Shown here in pieces: positions 7,687-16,169 of a stretch of 64,000 nt of DNA. The stretch is from Leuconostoc palmae. GTDB taxonomy: Bacteria > Bacillota > Bacilli > Lactobacillales > Lactobacillaceae. Location of the stretch: positions 1 through 64,000 of the forward strand of contig NZ_BPKZ01000004.1 in the NCBI RefSeq assembly GCF_019656075.1. Direction: 5' to 3'. Within the stretch, counting starts at the first letter, position 1. Each line of letters starts with the position of its first letter. Position numbers and translations under genes: made by a program. The notes below the pieces were generated by a model, which was not told the DNA's origin, ran no database searches, and was given only the letters and a program-made list of their open reading frames with translations.

Positions 7687-8388
7687 ATGATGACATCAGG
7701 ATTGCAGCAAAAAATTAACGAAGCAGAACATATTATTTTTTTAACAGGGGCTGGCGTTTCAACTGCATCGGGTATTCCTGATTATCGTTCAAAAAATGGT
7801 ATATATAATGGACAAACATTACGTCCTGAATATTTATTATCTTTAACTGCTTTTTTAAAAGAACCACTCAAGCAGTATCAATTTATGATTGATAATATGT
7901 ATTTTCCAGATGCACAGCCTAATATTATTCATGAAAAAATGGCAACGTTAACACAACTGAATCGTGCCAAAATAATAACGCAAAATGTTGATGACTTACA
8001 TGTTAAAGCTAATACTAAAATATCAAATTTAATTCGATTTCATGGTTCTTTATATGACATATACTCACCAACGGACAATAAAAAATATAAAGTTGATGAT
8101 TATTTGAAAAGCCCTTTAGATCAAGAAAACAATTATTTAAGACCTAAAATCACTTTTTATGAAGAAATGCCATTTGACATCGAAAAATCCGTGTCATGGA
8201 TAAAACAATCAGACTTGGTAATTATTGTCGGGACTAGTTTTCAAGTGTATCCATTTGCAGGATTACTAAACTATGTGCAACAGTCGGTTCCAGTTGTAGC
8301 TATTAATTTGGAATTTATTCAGACACCTTTTAAGGTTGAACAAATTATTGGTGATGCTGTTGATGTTTTTCAATCACTAAAAATTTAA
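7687..8388 (+). CDS. Sir2-family NAD-dependent protein deacylase lacking zinc cysteines
   Basis: A sirtuin of 233 residues. Seen: LTGAGVSTASGIPDYRS (NAD-binding GAGxSxxSGIPDFR motif), ITQNVDDLH (TQNxDxLH), the catalytic His in RFHGS, and IIVGTSFQVYPF plus VAINLEF for the rest of the Rossmann fold. The zinc module is odd: the small-domain segment after RFHGS has no cysteine at all, so the usual Cys4 site is missing. The start ATG 7687 (MMTSGL) was chosen because gaagga lies eight bases upstream; earlier in-frame codons lie inside the previous gene. It is the last gene of the ppx-mvaA operon. Deacetylase versus another deacylase or ADP-ribosyl activity is not decided. Confidence 0.87.
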   Translation: MMTSGLQQKINEAEHIIFLTGAGVSTASGIPDYRSKNGIYNGQTLRPEYLLSLTAFLKEPLKQYQFMIDNMYFPDAQPNIIHEKMATLTQLNRAKIITQNVDDLHVKANTKISNLIRFHGSLYDIYSPTDNKKYKVDDYLKSPLDQENNYLRPKITFYEEMPFDIEKSVSWIKQSDLVIIVGTSFQVYPFAGLLNYVQQSVPVVAINLEFIQTPFKVEQIIGDAVDVFQSLKI

Positions 8389-8460
8389 GCTTAAGGCTTT
8401 TTTAACTTATATATATGAAAAAAAATTCATGTGTGATATAGTGAAGTTGGAGGGAAAAAC

Positions 8461-9366
8461 ATGGAACAAGTAAAAATGAAACAAACACCTTATATTATAG
8501 GTATTGTGTTAAATCTTATTTTTGTCCTAACTGAATTAATTTTTGCAAGACTAGCACATTCAACAGCACTATTTGCTGATGCCTTTCATAATTTGAGTGA
8601 CGTTTTGGCTTTGGTGATTGCGTGGTTAGCTGTTATTGCATTTGGTTTAAAAGCAACTAAAAAGCATACATATGGTTGGCATAATGTTTCTATTTTGGCA
8701 AGTCTATTCAATACAATTTTATTGATGTTTGCAGTAATTACAATTTTTTATGAAGGGATTAGAGATATTATTATGCCGCCACTAGTTCATACAAACGGTA
8801 TGATGGTGACAATAGTTGCCGCCATTGGTATTGGGATCAATTTTTTCACTGCCATGTTGTTTAAGGTTAGTGGTGCACCAGATGAACATGGGCATCATCA
8901 GGAACAGGATTTAAATGCTAAAACAGCCTACATTCATTTATTAGCAGATGCAGGTGTGTCTGTAGGTGTTATCATTGCTGGTCTTTTGATTAAATTTACA
9001 GGTATTATGGTAATTGATGCCATTGTTTCGATGATTATAGGGATAATCATTTTAGTGACATCTTGGCCAGTTATGGCTTCAACAATTACAATGGCAGTTA
9101 ATGGCGTACCAGAATCAATTGATGAAGAAGCTATTTTAAAGTACCTTAGTCATCATGATGGGGTAAAAAAATTACATGATTTACACATTTGGCCACTTTC
9201 AACAACTGAAACAGCGCTTACGGTTCACTTATCTGTTGCAGACAATGTAGATATTGAAGAATTACTGGAAGACATCACGACAGTTCTCCGCCATGATTTT
9301 GATATTCATCATGTCACAATCCAAATTGAAACTAAAATATTTGATCAACCTTGTAATATTATTTAA
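8461..9366 (+). CDS. czcD: Cation diffusion facilitator, CzcD/ZitB type
   Basis: An exporter of 301 residues, most probably for zinc, working as a proton antiporter in the membrane. Six transmembrane helices can be traced. The two metal-site helices are FADAFHNLSDV (TM2, D-x3-H-x3-D type) and HLLADAGVSVGV (TM5, H-x3-D). A His-rich loop GAPDEHGHHQEQD sits between TM4 and TM5, and the C-terminal ferredoxin-like domain carries KKLHDLHIWPLS and HVTIQIE, typical of CzcD. SD ggaggg lies six bases upstream. No adjacent regulator is present; the ArsR gene about 2.6 kb downstream could be one, which is a guess. Confidence 0.9.
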   Translation: MEQVKMKQTPYIIGIVLNLIFVLTELIFARLAHSTALFADAFHNLSDVLALVIAWLAVIAFGLKATKKHTYGWHNVSILASLFNTILLMFAVITIFYEGIRDIIMPPLVHTNGMMVTIVAAIGIGINFFTAMLFKVSGAPDEHGHHQEQDLNAKTAYIHLLADAGVSVGVIIAGLLIKFTGIMVIDAIVSMIIGIIILVTSWPVMASTITMAVNGVPESIDEEAILKYLSHHDGVKKLHDLHIWPLSTTETALTVHLSVADNVDIEELLEDITTVLRHDFDIHHVTIQIETKIFDQPCNII

Positions 9367-9493
9367 ATTATTACCTAAATTTAATTTTTTAATAAAGTAG
9401 ATTAAAAGACTTTAGATGTATAAATATATTTATCATTTAATAAAAAACAACGGGATACTTAAGGAAGATAAGTGATTCTTTCTTTTTTTTTAG
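9367..9493. other. AT-rich spacer after czcD
   Basis: I see no gene here. A weak actta/taagt hairpin before a T9 run (about 9458-9491) could end the czcD transcript. Confidence 0.3.
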
Positions 9494-9521
9494 TTGACGT
9501 ATAATTTAAAACGTGTAATAT
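9494..9521 (+). promoter_or_regulatory. mntH promoter
   Basis: TTGACG and TAATAT are separated by 16 bases. Transcription from here would give a leader of about 200 bases before mntH. Confidence 0.6.
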
Positions 9522-9558
9522 GTAATATGTATTAGAGTAGGATAATCGAGTTAGATAC

Positions 9559-9675
9559 CTTTCATAAGCTTTCAACATTGTTGAATGAAATCCTTTATGA
9601 AAATTATTTAGCATTCTAATACGTGTTTAGCTCACCATTAAGTAGCTGATAAAAGTGAATACTAAATACGTATTT
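9559..9675 (+). promoter_or_regulatory. Structured leader of mntH
   Basis: The leader holds a two-tier hairpin: tttcataa 9560-9567 with ttatgaaa 9595-9602, enclosing ttcaac-att-gttgaa. A second stem ttagct/agctga lies near 9627-9649, and a perfect palindrome aaatacgtattt at 9664-9675. It could be an RNA control element or operator sites for a metal regulator. I do not see the conserved motifs of the manganese (yybP-ykoY) riboswitch. Confidence 0.35.
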
Positions 9676-9725
9676 GAATCAATTCGTTTTATTTGCTCTG
9701 AAGAGAAATCTAAAGGAGAATTAGA

Positions 9726-11123
9726 ATGCAAGATTCTAACAGTGTTAAACCAAAAAATCATCTGCTAGAAAAGGCAGATGACACTTTGAGCTTGAGCGAT
9801 GTTAACGGCTCAATTGAAGCACCTAAAGATGGGTCTTTTTGGCGTAAATTACTAGCTTTTTCAGGACCAGGAGCCTTGGTTGCTGTAGGCTATATGGATC
9901 CAGGTAACTGGGTTACCTCAGTAGGTGGTGGTGCACAGTACCACTACGTTTTGTTGTCAATTGTTTTAATTTCATCATTGATTGCAATGATGTTGCAATA
10001 CATGGCTGGTAAGTTGGGTATTGTAAGACAGGAAGATTTGGCTCAAGCTACACGTGCACGTACCAGCAAAAAAGGTGGCTTCGTACTTTGGATAGTTACA
10101 GAGTTAGCCTTAATGGCAACAGATATTGCTGAAGTTGTGGGTGGCGCTATTGCTTTGCACTTGCTATTTGGCTGGTCAATGATTGCATCCGTCTTGACAA
10201 CAGCATTTGATGTTATCTTGTTATTGCTGTTAATGAGATTTGGTTTCCGCAAGATTGAAGCTATTGTTATGACATTAATCATCACAATTTTGGTTATATT
10301 TGCTTACTTAGTTGCACTATCAAACCCTGATATTGTTGATTTGTTTGGCGGTTATTTGCCACAATTACAAGCAGTTTCTCCTCATGGACCTAAAGGAGTG
10401 GATTCACCGCTTCTAATGTCACTTGGTATTATTGGTGCTACAGTAATGCCCCACAACTTATATCTACATTCATCAATTGCGCAAACTCGTAAAGTTGATC
10501 GTAAAAATGCTAACGAATTGAAAGAAGCTGTCAAATTAATGACATGGGATTCAAATATTCAACTTTCATTAGCATTTGTGATTAATTCTTTGTTGTTAAT
10601 TTTAGGCGCAGCATTATTCTTTGGACATGGTGATCAGATTGGTACATTCGGATCAATGTATGATGCACTTAATAATAAAGAAATAGCTGGCGCTGTTGCA
10701 TCACCTGTATTATCAACATTGTTTGCTGTAGCATTGTTAGCATCAGGTCAAAACTCAACAATCACGGGTACACTAACTGGTGAAATTATCATGGAAGGTT
10801 TCATCCACATGAGAATTCCGATGTGGCTACGTCGTGTTGTAACACGTGGATTAGCATTGATTCCTGTTGTTATATTTACATTAGCTTATGGTGGTTCAGA
10901 GGATAAGTTAGATCAATTACTTGTATATTCACAGGTATTCTTATCAATTGCTTTGCCATTTGCCATGGCACCATTAATTTACTTTACATCATCAAAAAAG
11001 ATTATGGGTGAGTACGCCAATCCAGCTTGGATGACGGTTCTTGCTTGGATAACTTTTATCGTCTTAACAGGGTTGAATATCCAAATCATTATTAACTTAG
11101 CTCAGCAAATGATGGGCGCTTAA
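9726..11123 (+). CDS. mntH: Nramp-family Mn2+/Fe2+ proton symporter
   Basis: A membrane transporter of 465 residues that imports manganese, important in lactic acid bacteria that use Mn for oxidative protection. Seen: the TM1 metal motif [11 protein letters not shown] (DPGN), the TM6 motif [13 protein letters not shown] (MPHN), [21 protein letters not shown] of the TM8 loop and about eleven hydrophobic segments. The N-terminal 35 residues are a cytoplasmic tail. SD aaggag lies seven bases before ATG. A universal stress gene follows 31 bases later, an arrangement also known from other lactobacilli. Confidence 0.93.
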   Translation: MQDSNSVKPKNHLLEKADDTLSLSDVNGSIEAPKDGSFWRKLLAFSGPGALVAVGYMDPGNWVTSVGGGAQYHYVLLSIVLISSLIAMMLQYMAGKLGIVRQEDLAQATRARTSKKGGFVLWIVTELALMATDIAEVVGGAIALHLLFGWSMIASVLTTAFDVILLLLLMRFGFRKIEAIVMTLIITILVIFAYLVALSNPDIVDLFGGYLPQLQAVSPHGPKGVDSPLLMSLGIIGATVMPHNLYLHSSIAQTRKVDRKNANELKEAVKLMTWDSNIQLSLAFVINSLLLILGAALFFGHGDQIGTFGSMYDALNNKEIAGAVASPVLSTLFAVALLASGQNSTITGTLTGEIIMEGFIHMRIPMWLRRVVTRGLALIPVVIFTLAYGGSEDKLDQLLVYSQVFLSIALPFAMAPLIYFTSSKKIMGEYANPAWMTVLAWITFIVLTGLNIQIIINLAQQMMGA

Positions 11124-11154
11124 GTAAAGAATTAATACTTAGAGGAGAGATAAT

Positions 11155-11625
11155 ATGAGTGAATTAAACTTAAACATCGAACCGATTCAATTTAAGCGTG
11201 TCTTAGTTGGTGTCGATGAATCTGAACAAGGGTATGTTGCTTTGGCTAATGCCATTCATCAAGCAAGCGAGGATGAAGCTGAATTAATTATTGCTTCTGT
11301 TTTGGAAATGGGAGATTTATCAGCAATTGATGCGTTACACCTAGATGCTATTAAAGAACGTAGAGCTGAAATAGAAGCTAACCTTGAAAAATATAAAGCG
11401 TATGCTGAATCTAAAGGAGCTGAAAACGTAACGACGATATTTGGTGATGGCGCAAAAGCCGGAGAAACGTTGTTGCAAGATATTGTGCCAAAGGTCGATG
11501 CTGATCTCATAATTGTTGGTGCACATTCACGTGAGGGCTTTTGGGAATCACTTGGATCACAAGCAGCATATATTGCACGCCACGCAAAAATTTCTTCAAT
11601 GGTTGCGCGTAGGCCAATTCGATAA
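11155..11625 (+). CDS. UspA-family universal stress protein
   Basis: A cytoplasmic protein of 156 residues. FKRVLVGVDESEQGYVAL opens the Usp fold, and the C-terminal nucleotide loop reads IIVGAHSREGFWESLGSQAAYIARHA, close to the ATP-binding G-x2-G-x9-G(S/T) pattern but with substitutions. It is probably co-transcribed with mntH (31-base gap, SD gaggag) and ends at a strong terminator, so a role during metal or oxidative stress is inferred from context only. Confidence 0.88.
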   Translation: MSELNLNIEPIQFKRVLVGVDESEQGYVALANAIHQASEDEAELIIASVLEMGDLSAIDALHLDAIKERRAEIEANLEKYKAYAESKGAENVTTIFGDGAKAGETLLQDIVPKVDADLIIVGAHSREGFWESLGSQAAYIARHAKISSMVARRPIR

Positions 11626-11649
11626 GATATTAATAGTTAAAGCACGAAA

Positions 11650-11686
11650 CTCCGATAAACTATCCTGTTTATCGGGGCTTTTTATT
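11650..11686 (+). terminator. Terminator of mntH-usp
   Basis: tccgataaac (11651-11660) pairs with gtttatcggg (11667-11676) around a six-base loop and is followed by a T-rich run. Confidence 0.85.
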
Positions 11687-11886
11687 TTTAAGAGAGTTTT
11701 TAGAAGAGAATATTGAGAGGATTATTAGGAAAAGTAGCCATGGGGTTTCGTGCGCTAATGATAGCTCATTAGCAAATTATGTCATATGCATTTTCCTGCC
11801 TTTCCAAAACGCGTCGTTGTTTGAGATGACTTGTTTTATTCTTGAGTAAAATATAACGTAGTAATATTAAATCAGTATAAAAAACT
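11687..11886. other. Spacer before the ArsR gene
   Basis: I see no credible gene. A perfect 8-bp hairpin, gctaatga-tagc-tcattagc, lies at 11754-11773; its role is unknown. Confidence 0.4.
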
Positions 11887-11931
11887 AGCATTTAAAAAAA
11901 TAATTTTTGAAATGCTGTTATAATATTCATC
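11887..11931 (+). promoter_or_regulatory. ArsR promoter with operator-like inverted repeat, probably leaderless
   Basis: TGTTATAAT at 11916-11924 is an extended -10. Seven bases later comes the ATG of the regulator at 11932, so the transcript would have almost no 5' UTR. An inverted repeat, agcattt (11887-11893) and aaatgct (11910-11916), covers the -35 region and is placed as an autoregulatory operator would be. Confidence 0.55.
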
Positions 11932-12231
11932 ATGAAGACTAAAACGATTGAAGAGTTAGAACAAATATTTAAAATTTTGGGTAATAAACAACGCTTGACG
12001 ATTTTAGAATTGTTGAAATCAAATTCTTTGTCAGTCAGCGAGATTATGAATTTATTAAACATGGAACAGTCAGCTGTCTCGCATCAACTTAAATTGTTAC
12101 GAGAAGCAAAATTGGTTCAAACAGTTAAACGAGGTAGGGTAGTTTTATATTCATTAAGCGATTCACACATATTAATTCTACTAGAAAATGCCTCGAAGCA
12201 CGTTGATCATGCATTTAATTCAAATGAATGA
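11932..12231 (+). CDS. ArsR/SmtB-family HTH regulator
   Basis: A winged-helix repressor of 99 residues. IFKILGNKQRLTILELLKSN, then SVSEIMNLLNMEQSAVSHQLKLLREAKLV with the recognition helix QSAVSHQLKLL, and a GRVVLYSLSD wing make the family certain. Metal ligands: there is no ELCVC-type Cys pair, but the C-terminal helix holds HILILLENASKHVDHAF, with an H and D spacing like the alpha-5 site of zinc sensors. Zinc sensing is therefore plausible but not shown. No SD is visible; the ATG coincides with the predicted transcription start. Confidence 0.88.
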   Translation: MKTKTIEELEQIFKILGNKQRLTILELLKSNSLSVSEIMNLLNMEQSAVSHQLKLLREAKLVQTVKRGRVVLYSLSDSHILILLENASKHVDHAFNSNE

Positions 12232-12248
12232 AAATAATTTAGAAACGC

Positions 12249-12277
12249 TTGACCGTATCAATATAATTTGATATTAT
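12249..12277 (+). promoter_or_regulatory. Promoter of tRNA-Leu
   Basis: TTGACC and TATTAT are separated by exactly 17 bases and lie about 30 bases before the tRNA. Confidence 0.75.
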
Positions 12278-12307
12278 AATATAGTTGTTTACTTAAATAA
12301 CTTATAT

Positions 12308-12391
12308 GCCGTTGTGGCGGAATTGGCAGACGCGCTGGACTCAAAATCCAGTGGTGGCAACACCGTGTGGGTTCGACTCCCACCGACGGCA
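12308..12391 (+). tRNA. tRNA-Leu(CAA)
   Basis: A class II tRNA of 84 bases with a long variable arm. The acceptor gccgttg pairs with cgacggc, the anticodon stem ctgga/tccag encloses the loop ctcaaaa (anticodon CAA, reads UUG), and the T arm gtggg-ttcgact-cccac is perfect. The discriminator is A, and CCA is not encoded. Confidence 0.97.
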
Positions 12392-12392
12392 T

Positions 12393-12424
12393 AAAAAAAG
12401 CACACTATACAGTGTGCTTTTTTT
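12393..12424. terminator. Bidirectional terminator shared by tRNA-Leu and the DUF2075 gene
   Basis: A perfect 14-bp stem (12393-12406 with 12411-12424) with loop atac is flanked by A7 and T7. It ends the tRNA on the plus strand and overlaps the stop codon of the minus-strand gene. Confidence 0.9.
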
Positions 12425-13583
12425 ATGCCTGTGTTTGTAGTAATCGGTTCCGTAATTCGTCGTCATAGGCTGTTAAGTACAAACCGTACTTACCTCGTTT
12501 GATTAAAACATTTAAAACATTAGCTATAAATGCTTGATATTCTTTTGATGACAATTGTATATCTGATCGTTTTTTAAATATCTCTTTATGAGAATACTTT
12601 TCCGGTATAATTGTTAGACAATCTTTTTGTTTATTATAGCCAAAAGAAGGGCCAATAATCATGCCTACATAATTCAAATCAAAACCTTGTAACGTATAGA
12701 TTGTACCAACTTGTGAAATAGATGATTCTCTCTTCGCCCAATGTGTGCGTTGTGGATCCCATTCATCCCAAGGTAATGAAAAATTGTCCATTTCAACATT
12801 GTGACGACCGTCAATTCTAGGGAACCCCGATGTAGCCACGACACGGCTTAATCCGACATCGCTATTTTTTTCTTTGATTTTTTCATATAATGCTGCGGCA
12901 GTTGGGAAAACTTTGAAATCAAACTGACTATTAGTAGGGAACTTGTTTATACGGTGTTGGCTAGTTAGGTTATCTATCCAGTCTATTTGCTCATTACTAG
13001 CAATCATCCTATACTGAAAATTCATGTTATATTCACGATAAGGGTGTCCGGCTATTGTTTGATAAAGTAATGATTTTGTCCAATACATTTTAGATTGAAA
13101 AACTTGGTTGAAATCATAAACGACCACAACAACTTTGGACAAAGACATTAGATCCGTTAATTGATTGTTGCCGCGATAATGAGCATACGGTTCTGATTTA
13201 GAATACAGTAAGTGAGCTTCATCCACAAAAATAACATCATATTTGCGATTATTTTTGTTGGCATCATTAATTAGTGCAGTTGGGCGACGAATAGATTTAG
13301 TATTGAGTCCAGGGAAATCTTTTGCCATATCTTGATAAGCTTTATACAACTCAGGATGGTTAACGACAAGGGCAGAATTAAATGATTTATTGGTCATAAA
13401 ACTTTTAACCAATTGCATTAATACGACAGACTTTCCTGTCCCTGCAGCACCTTCAATAATCGCAACCGAATGATTGTCATCCTTGATACCTTGATGAATG
13501 TACTGATTAATATCATGAATAACGTTAGTTTGATCTTGAGAAAGATTATCCAATAGAAATTGTTCTTTTAAGATTTGATTCAT
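12423..13583 (-). CDS. DUF2075-domain NTPase (helicase-like)
   Basis: A protein of 386 residues. The Walker A motif is IIEGAAGTGKSVVL (about residue 45), Walker B is VIFVDEAHLLY (DEAH, about residue 120), and later come VVVVYDFNQVF (sensor-like) and QVGTIYTLQGFDLNYVGMIIG, which resembles motifs V and VI of superfamily 1 helicases. This is the DUF2075 family, of unproven function; DNA or RNA unwinding or remodelling is inferred. SD ggag lies eight bases before ATG. The gene is convergent with tRNA-Leu. A separate small gene lies upstream on the same strand behind its own terminator. Confidence 0.82.
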   Translation of the reverse strand: MNQILKEQFLLDNLSQDQTNVIHDINQYIHQGIKDDNHSVAIIEGAAGTGKSVVLMQLVKSFMTNKSFNSALVVNHPELYKAYQDMAKDFPGLNTKSIRRPTALINDANKNNRKYDVIFVDEAHLLYSKSEPYAHYRGNNQLTDLMSLSKVVVVVYDFNQVFQSKMYWTKSLLYQTIAGHPYREYNMNFQYRMIASNEQIDWIDNLTSQHRINKFPTNSQFDFKVFPTAAALYEKIKEKNSDVGLSRVVATSGFPRIDGRHNVEMDNFSLPWDEWDPQRTHWAKRESSISQVGTIYTLQGFDLNYVGMIIGPSFGYNKQKDCLTIIPEKYSHKEIFKKRSDIQLSSKEYQAFIANVLNVLIKRGKYGLYLTAYDDELRNRLLQTQA

Positions 13584-13672
13584 CTTTTTTCTCCAAATTA
13601 TTGTCTATGTTTATTATTTTAACATGAGTTTTAACGTACATATTTTTCCAAAATGATTTCTTTTGAAAATAA

Positions 13673-13696
13673 AAAAGCCTAAAAATATAGGCTTTT
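13673..13696 (-). terminator. Terminator of the 69-residue ORF
   Basis: aaaagccta pairs perfectly with taggctttt and lies just after the stop codon of the minus-strand small gene. Confidence 0.75.
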
Positions 13697-13709
13697 ACTT
13701 TAAAATCAA

Positions 13710-13919
13710 TTATTTTGACCAACCGTTTGTTTGAAAATCAGTTAAGATACGGTTGAATTCTAAATTGCGCTCTTCGTTTGACAATTGATAGGCATAACGG
13801 AAATCGTGCCACAATCTTTGGACACGTTCTGGAACATTTTTAAATGAGGTGTCGCCAGTTTCACTAGCGTAAACTTCTCGTCCCCATTCTGTAATGATGT
13901 TATATGCCAATCCAGTCAT
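13710..13919 (-). CDS. Small protein of unknown function (69 residues)
   Basis: An acidic, soluble-looking small protein: MTGLAYNIITEWGREVYASE, then VPERVQRLWHDFRYAYQLS and ILTDFQTNGWSK. It has no membrane helix or Cys pair and I do not recognise the family. Support for a real gene: an upstream purine-rich aaagg SD on the minus strand, a good codon pattern, several Trp codons kept in frame, and its own terminator. The function is unknown. Confidence 0.65.
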   Translation of the reverse strand: MTGLAYNIITEWGREVYASETGDTSFKNVPERVQRLWHDFRYAYQLSNEERNLEFNRILTDFQTNGWSK

Positions 13920-14300
13920 AATAATGATTACCTTTATATGTTATATTTTTGTTAGATATATACTATAACATATAATTTTAAAATCGCATATATAATCACT
14001 TATTTCAAGTAATAATGTGTTTTAAATAACGATAAACTGTTATTTTATTCTCATATTGATAAAGGTTTAAACCAATATATTAGTATTTTTATAAAATATT
14101 TGTTTGGGCTTATATATCTTTATTCATTATAAAAAAATGTTTTAAATATGATAGATGATTAAATAAAAAATAATTTTAAAAAATAATTAAAAAATTATAT
14201 TAATAAAATCTTTAGTACAGTATTAACTTAATTAGGCATCAAGTAAACTAATTCGATGATGATCAATGCTGTTTGTTATAATGACATTGAGACAAGGAAT
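13920..14300. other. Very AT-rich intergenic region
   Basis: About 380 bases with long A/T runs and no credible gene. It probably holds the promoter of the minus-strand small gene on the left and, with TATAAT at 14276-14281, the promoter of the nucleoside hydrolase on the right. Confidence 0.5.
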
Positions 14301-14310
14301 GGAGGAATAC

Positions 14311-14364
14311 GTGTTGTTCTTTAATAGCCATATAGTAAACTATCAAAGCCGTATGCGTTTGTGA
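14311..14364 (+). CDS. Possible 17-codon leader ORF before nucleoside hydrolase
   Basis: GTG 14311 sits four bases after a strong SD (ggagga 14301-14306) and opens a frame that starts VLFFNSHIVN and stops at TGA 14362, three bases before the hydrolase ATG. The hydrolase itself has no SD. Translation could be coupled through this leader, or the SD could act at a distance. This is inference from layout. Confidence 0.35.
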   Translation: MLFFNSHIVNYQSRMRL

Positions 14365-14367
14365 CTA

Positions 14368-15321
14368 ATGACAAAAAAAATACCCATAATTTTTGATACT
14401 GATCCTGGAATTGATGATGCAGCAGCACTAACAGTTTTATTAAGTAACAAACAGTTCGATGTTCGCTTAATTACCACTGTGGCTGGTAATGTCTCTGTTG
14501 ATAAAACAACTGCTAATGCTTTGAAACTTACCCATTTTTTTAATCGTAGAGATGTACCAGTTGCTCAAGGAGCCAAAAAACCATTGGTAAAAGCTTTTAA
14601 GGATGCTTCTAATATTCATGGTGTCAATGGTATGCCGGGATACCAATTTGAGGCAACGAATCAGAAACCGTTGTCTCTTAATGCAGTGGAAGCAATCAGA
14701 AAAACATTAACTGAAAGTACGGACAAAATCACTATTGTTGCTGTCGGTGCATTTACTAATTTAGCTAAGCTAATTCAGCAGTACCCTGAATCGCTAGAAA
14801 AAATAGATCGTGTAGTTGTCATGGGAGGATCCATTGCTGGAGGGAATATGACTTCTGTAGCAGAGTTTAATGTTTATACAGATCCTGATGCAGCTAAAAT
14901 CCTGTTTGACAGTGGGCTAGATATTACAATGATTGGATTAAATGTAACCCAAAAAGCGCTTTTAACAAATGAATCTATGAACGTATTGTCACATATGAAT
15001 GAGACGGGTAACATGCTGACACAATTATTTTCTTTTTATGGAGATGGTAATTTGGCTAATGGAAAACCTATGCATGACGTAAACACGTTGTTTTTTCTTT
15101 TAGCACCTAATAAATATGTACTGAATGATTATTGGATTGATGTTGTAACTGATGGACCAGCTATTGGTGCCACCGTAGCAGACATTCAATCTTTCGATCA
15201 TCAAAGCACAAATATACACGTTGCAACTGATGTTGATTCAGAGGCCTTTAATGCTTGGTATTTGTTAGAAATTGCCAAAATTACTGATACAGCAGTGAAT
15301 GCTGGAAAGGTTGAAAAATAG
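14368..15321 (+). CDS. Inosine-uridine-type nucleoside hydrolase (first copy)
   Basis: A cytosolic enzyme of 317 residues that splits ribonucleosides into base and ribose. The N-terminal IIFDTDPGIDDAAAL is the calcium-binding DTDPGxDD signature. VVMGGSIAGGNMTSVAEFNVYTDPDAAK and the MHDVNTLFFL segment (second Asp ligand) complete the active site. The substrate range (purine or pyrimidine) cannot be told. A second copy lies at 49743-50708 on the other strand. ATG 14368 lacks a near SD; a strong one is 62 bases upstream with a short ORF between. The next gene, rsmG, follows after about 75 bases. Confidence 0.92.
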   Translation: MTKKIPIIFDTDPGIDDAAALTVLLSNKQFDVRLITTVAGNVSVDKTTANALKLTHFFNRRDVPVAQGAKKPLVKAFKDASNIHGVNGMPGYQFEATNQKPLSLNAVEAIRKTLTESTDKITIVAVGAFTNLAKLIQQYPESLEKIDRVVVMGGSIAGGNMTSVAEFNVYTDPDAAKILFDSGLDITMIGLNVTQKALLTNESMNVLSHMNETGNMLTQLFSFYGDGNLANGKPMHDVNTLFFLLAPNKYVLNDYWIDVVTDGPAIGATVADIQSFDHQSTNIHVATDVDSEAFNAWYLLEIAKITDTAVNAGKVEK

Positions 15322-15396
15322 CGTTTTTTCAGGTATTCTTGTATTAGTTGTAATTAGCGCTTTTTGTGCTGTACAAACTTGAAACGGAGCAAAAAA

Positions 15397-16116
15397 TTGA
15401 CAATCGACGAGTTTATTTTAGCATTAAAAAACGCTAGCATTTCTTTAACTGAAAAACAAGTTCAACAATTTGAACAATATTTTAATTTACTGATTAAGAC
15501 CAATGAACATGTTAATTTAACAGCTATAACAGATAAGCAAGAAGTATATCTGAAGCATTTTTATGATTCATTGATATTAGCTCACTATGTTAAGCCATTG
15601 CAGAATGAAAGCAAGACACTTATCGATATTGGCACGGGAGCTGGATTTCCATCATTACCTCTAAAAATAGCTTTTCCACAACTTAAAATAGTAATGGTGG
15701 ATGCTCTTCAAAAACGTGTTAACTTCTTAAAAGAAGTAGTAGAATTGCTAGATTTGTCGAATGTTGATATAGTACACGGTCGCGCCGAAGATATCGGTCA
15801 AAACAATAGTTACCGAGAACAGTTTGATTTCGCAACAGCAAGAGCTGTAGCACGGACAAGTGTTTTGGCGGAATATACATTACCATTTGTCAAATTGGGT
15901 GGCGAATTTTTAGTAATGAAAGGCGCTGCTGCTGAACAAGAGTTGGCCGACAGTAAGAAAGCGTTAGCCACACTTGGTGGATCATTAGTAAAATCATTCG
16001 ATTTTAAGTTGCCAAACGGTGATCAACGATATATTCAAATTGTTAGCAAAGTTACACATACACCAAAAAAGTATCCACGCCAAGCGGGAACACCCAGTAA
16101 AAAGCCCATTCAATAA
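15397..16116 (+). CDS. rsmG: 16S rRNA (guanine527-N7)-methyltransferase
   Basis: A protein of 239 residues of the RsmG (GidB) family, which methylates G527 of 16S rRNA using S-adenosylmethionine. Seen: NEHVNLTAITDKQEVYLKHFYDSL, the SAM motif LIDIGTGAGFPSLPLKI, VMVDALQKRVNFL and FDFATARAVAR. TTG 15397 was chosen as start because ggag at 15386-15389 is spaced seven bases from it; an earlier in-frame TTG at 15364 has no SD. It lies next to parA, the usual neighbourhood near the replication origin. Confidence 0.93.
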   Translation: MTIDEFILALKNASISLTEKQVQQFEQYFNLLIKTNEHVNLTAITDKQEVYLKHFYDSLILAHYVKPLQNESKTLIDIGTGAGFPSLPLKIAFPQLKIVMVDALQKRVNFLKEVVELLDLSNVDIVHGRAEDIGQNNSYREQFDFATARAVARTSVLAEYTLPFVKLGGEFLVMKGAAAEQELADSKKALATLGGSLVKSFDFKLPNGDQRYIQIVSKVTHTPKKYPRQAGTPSKKPIQ

Positions 16117-16169
16117 AGAGATAAAAAATCTATAGTCAGTTAGATTGATAGAAAGGATCCCAACAGCTT

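Noticed and set aside
9494-9725. yybP-ykoY manganese riboswitch before mntH
   Set aside because: The conserved loops of that riboswitch could not be found, although the leader is structured.
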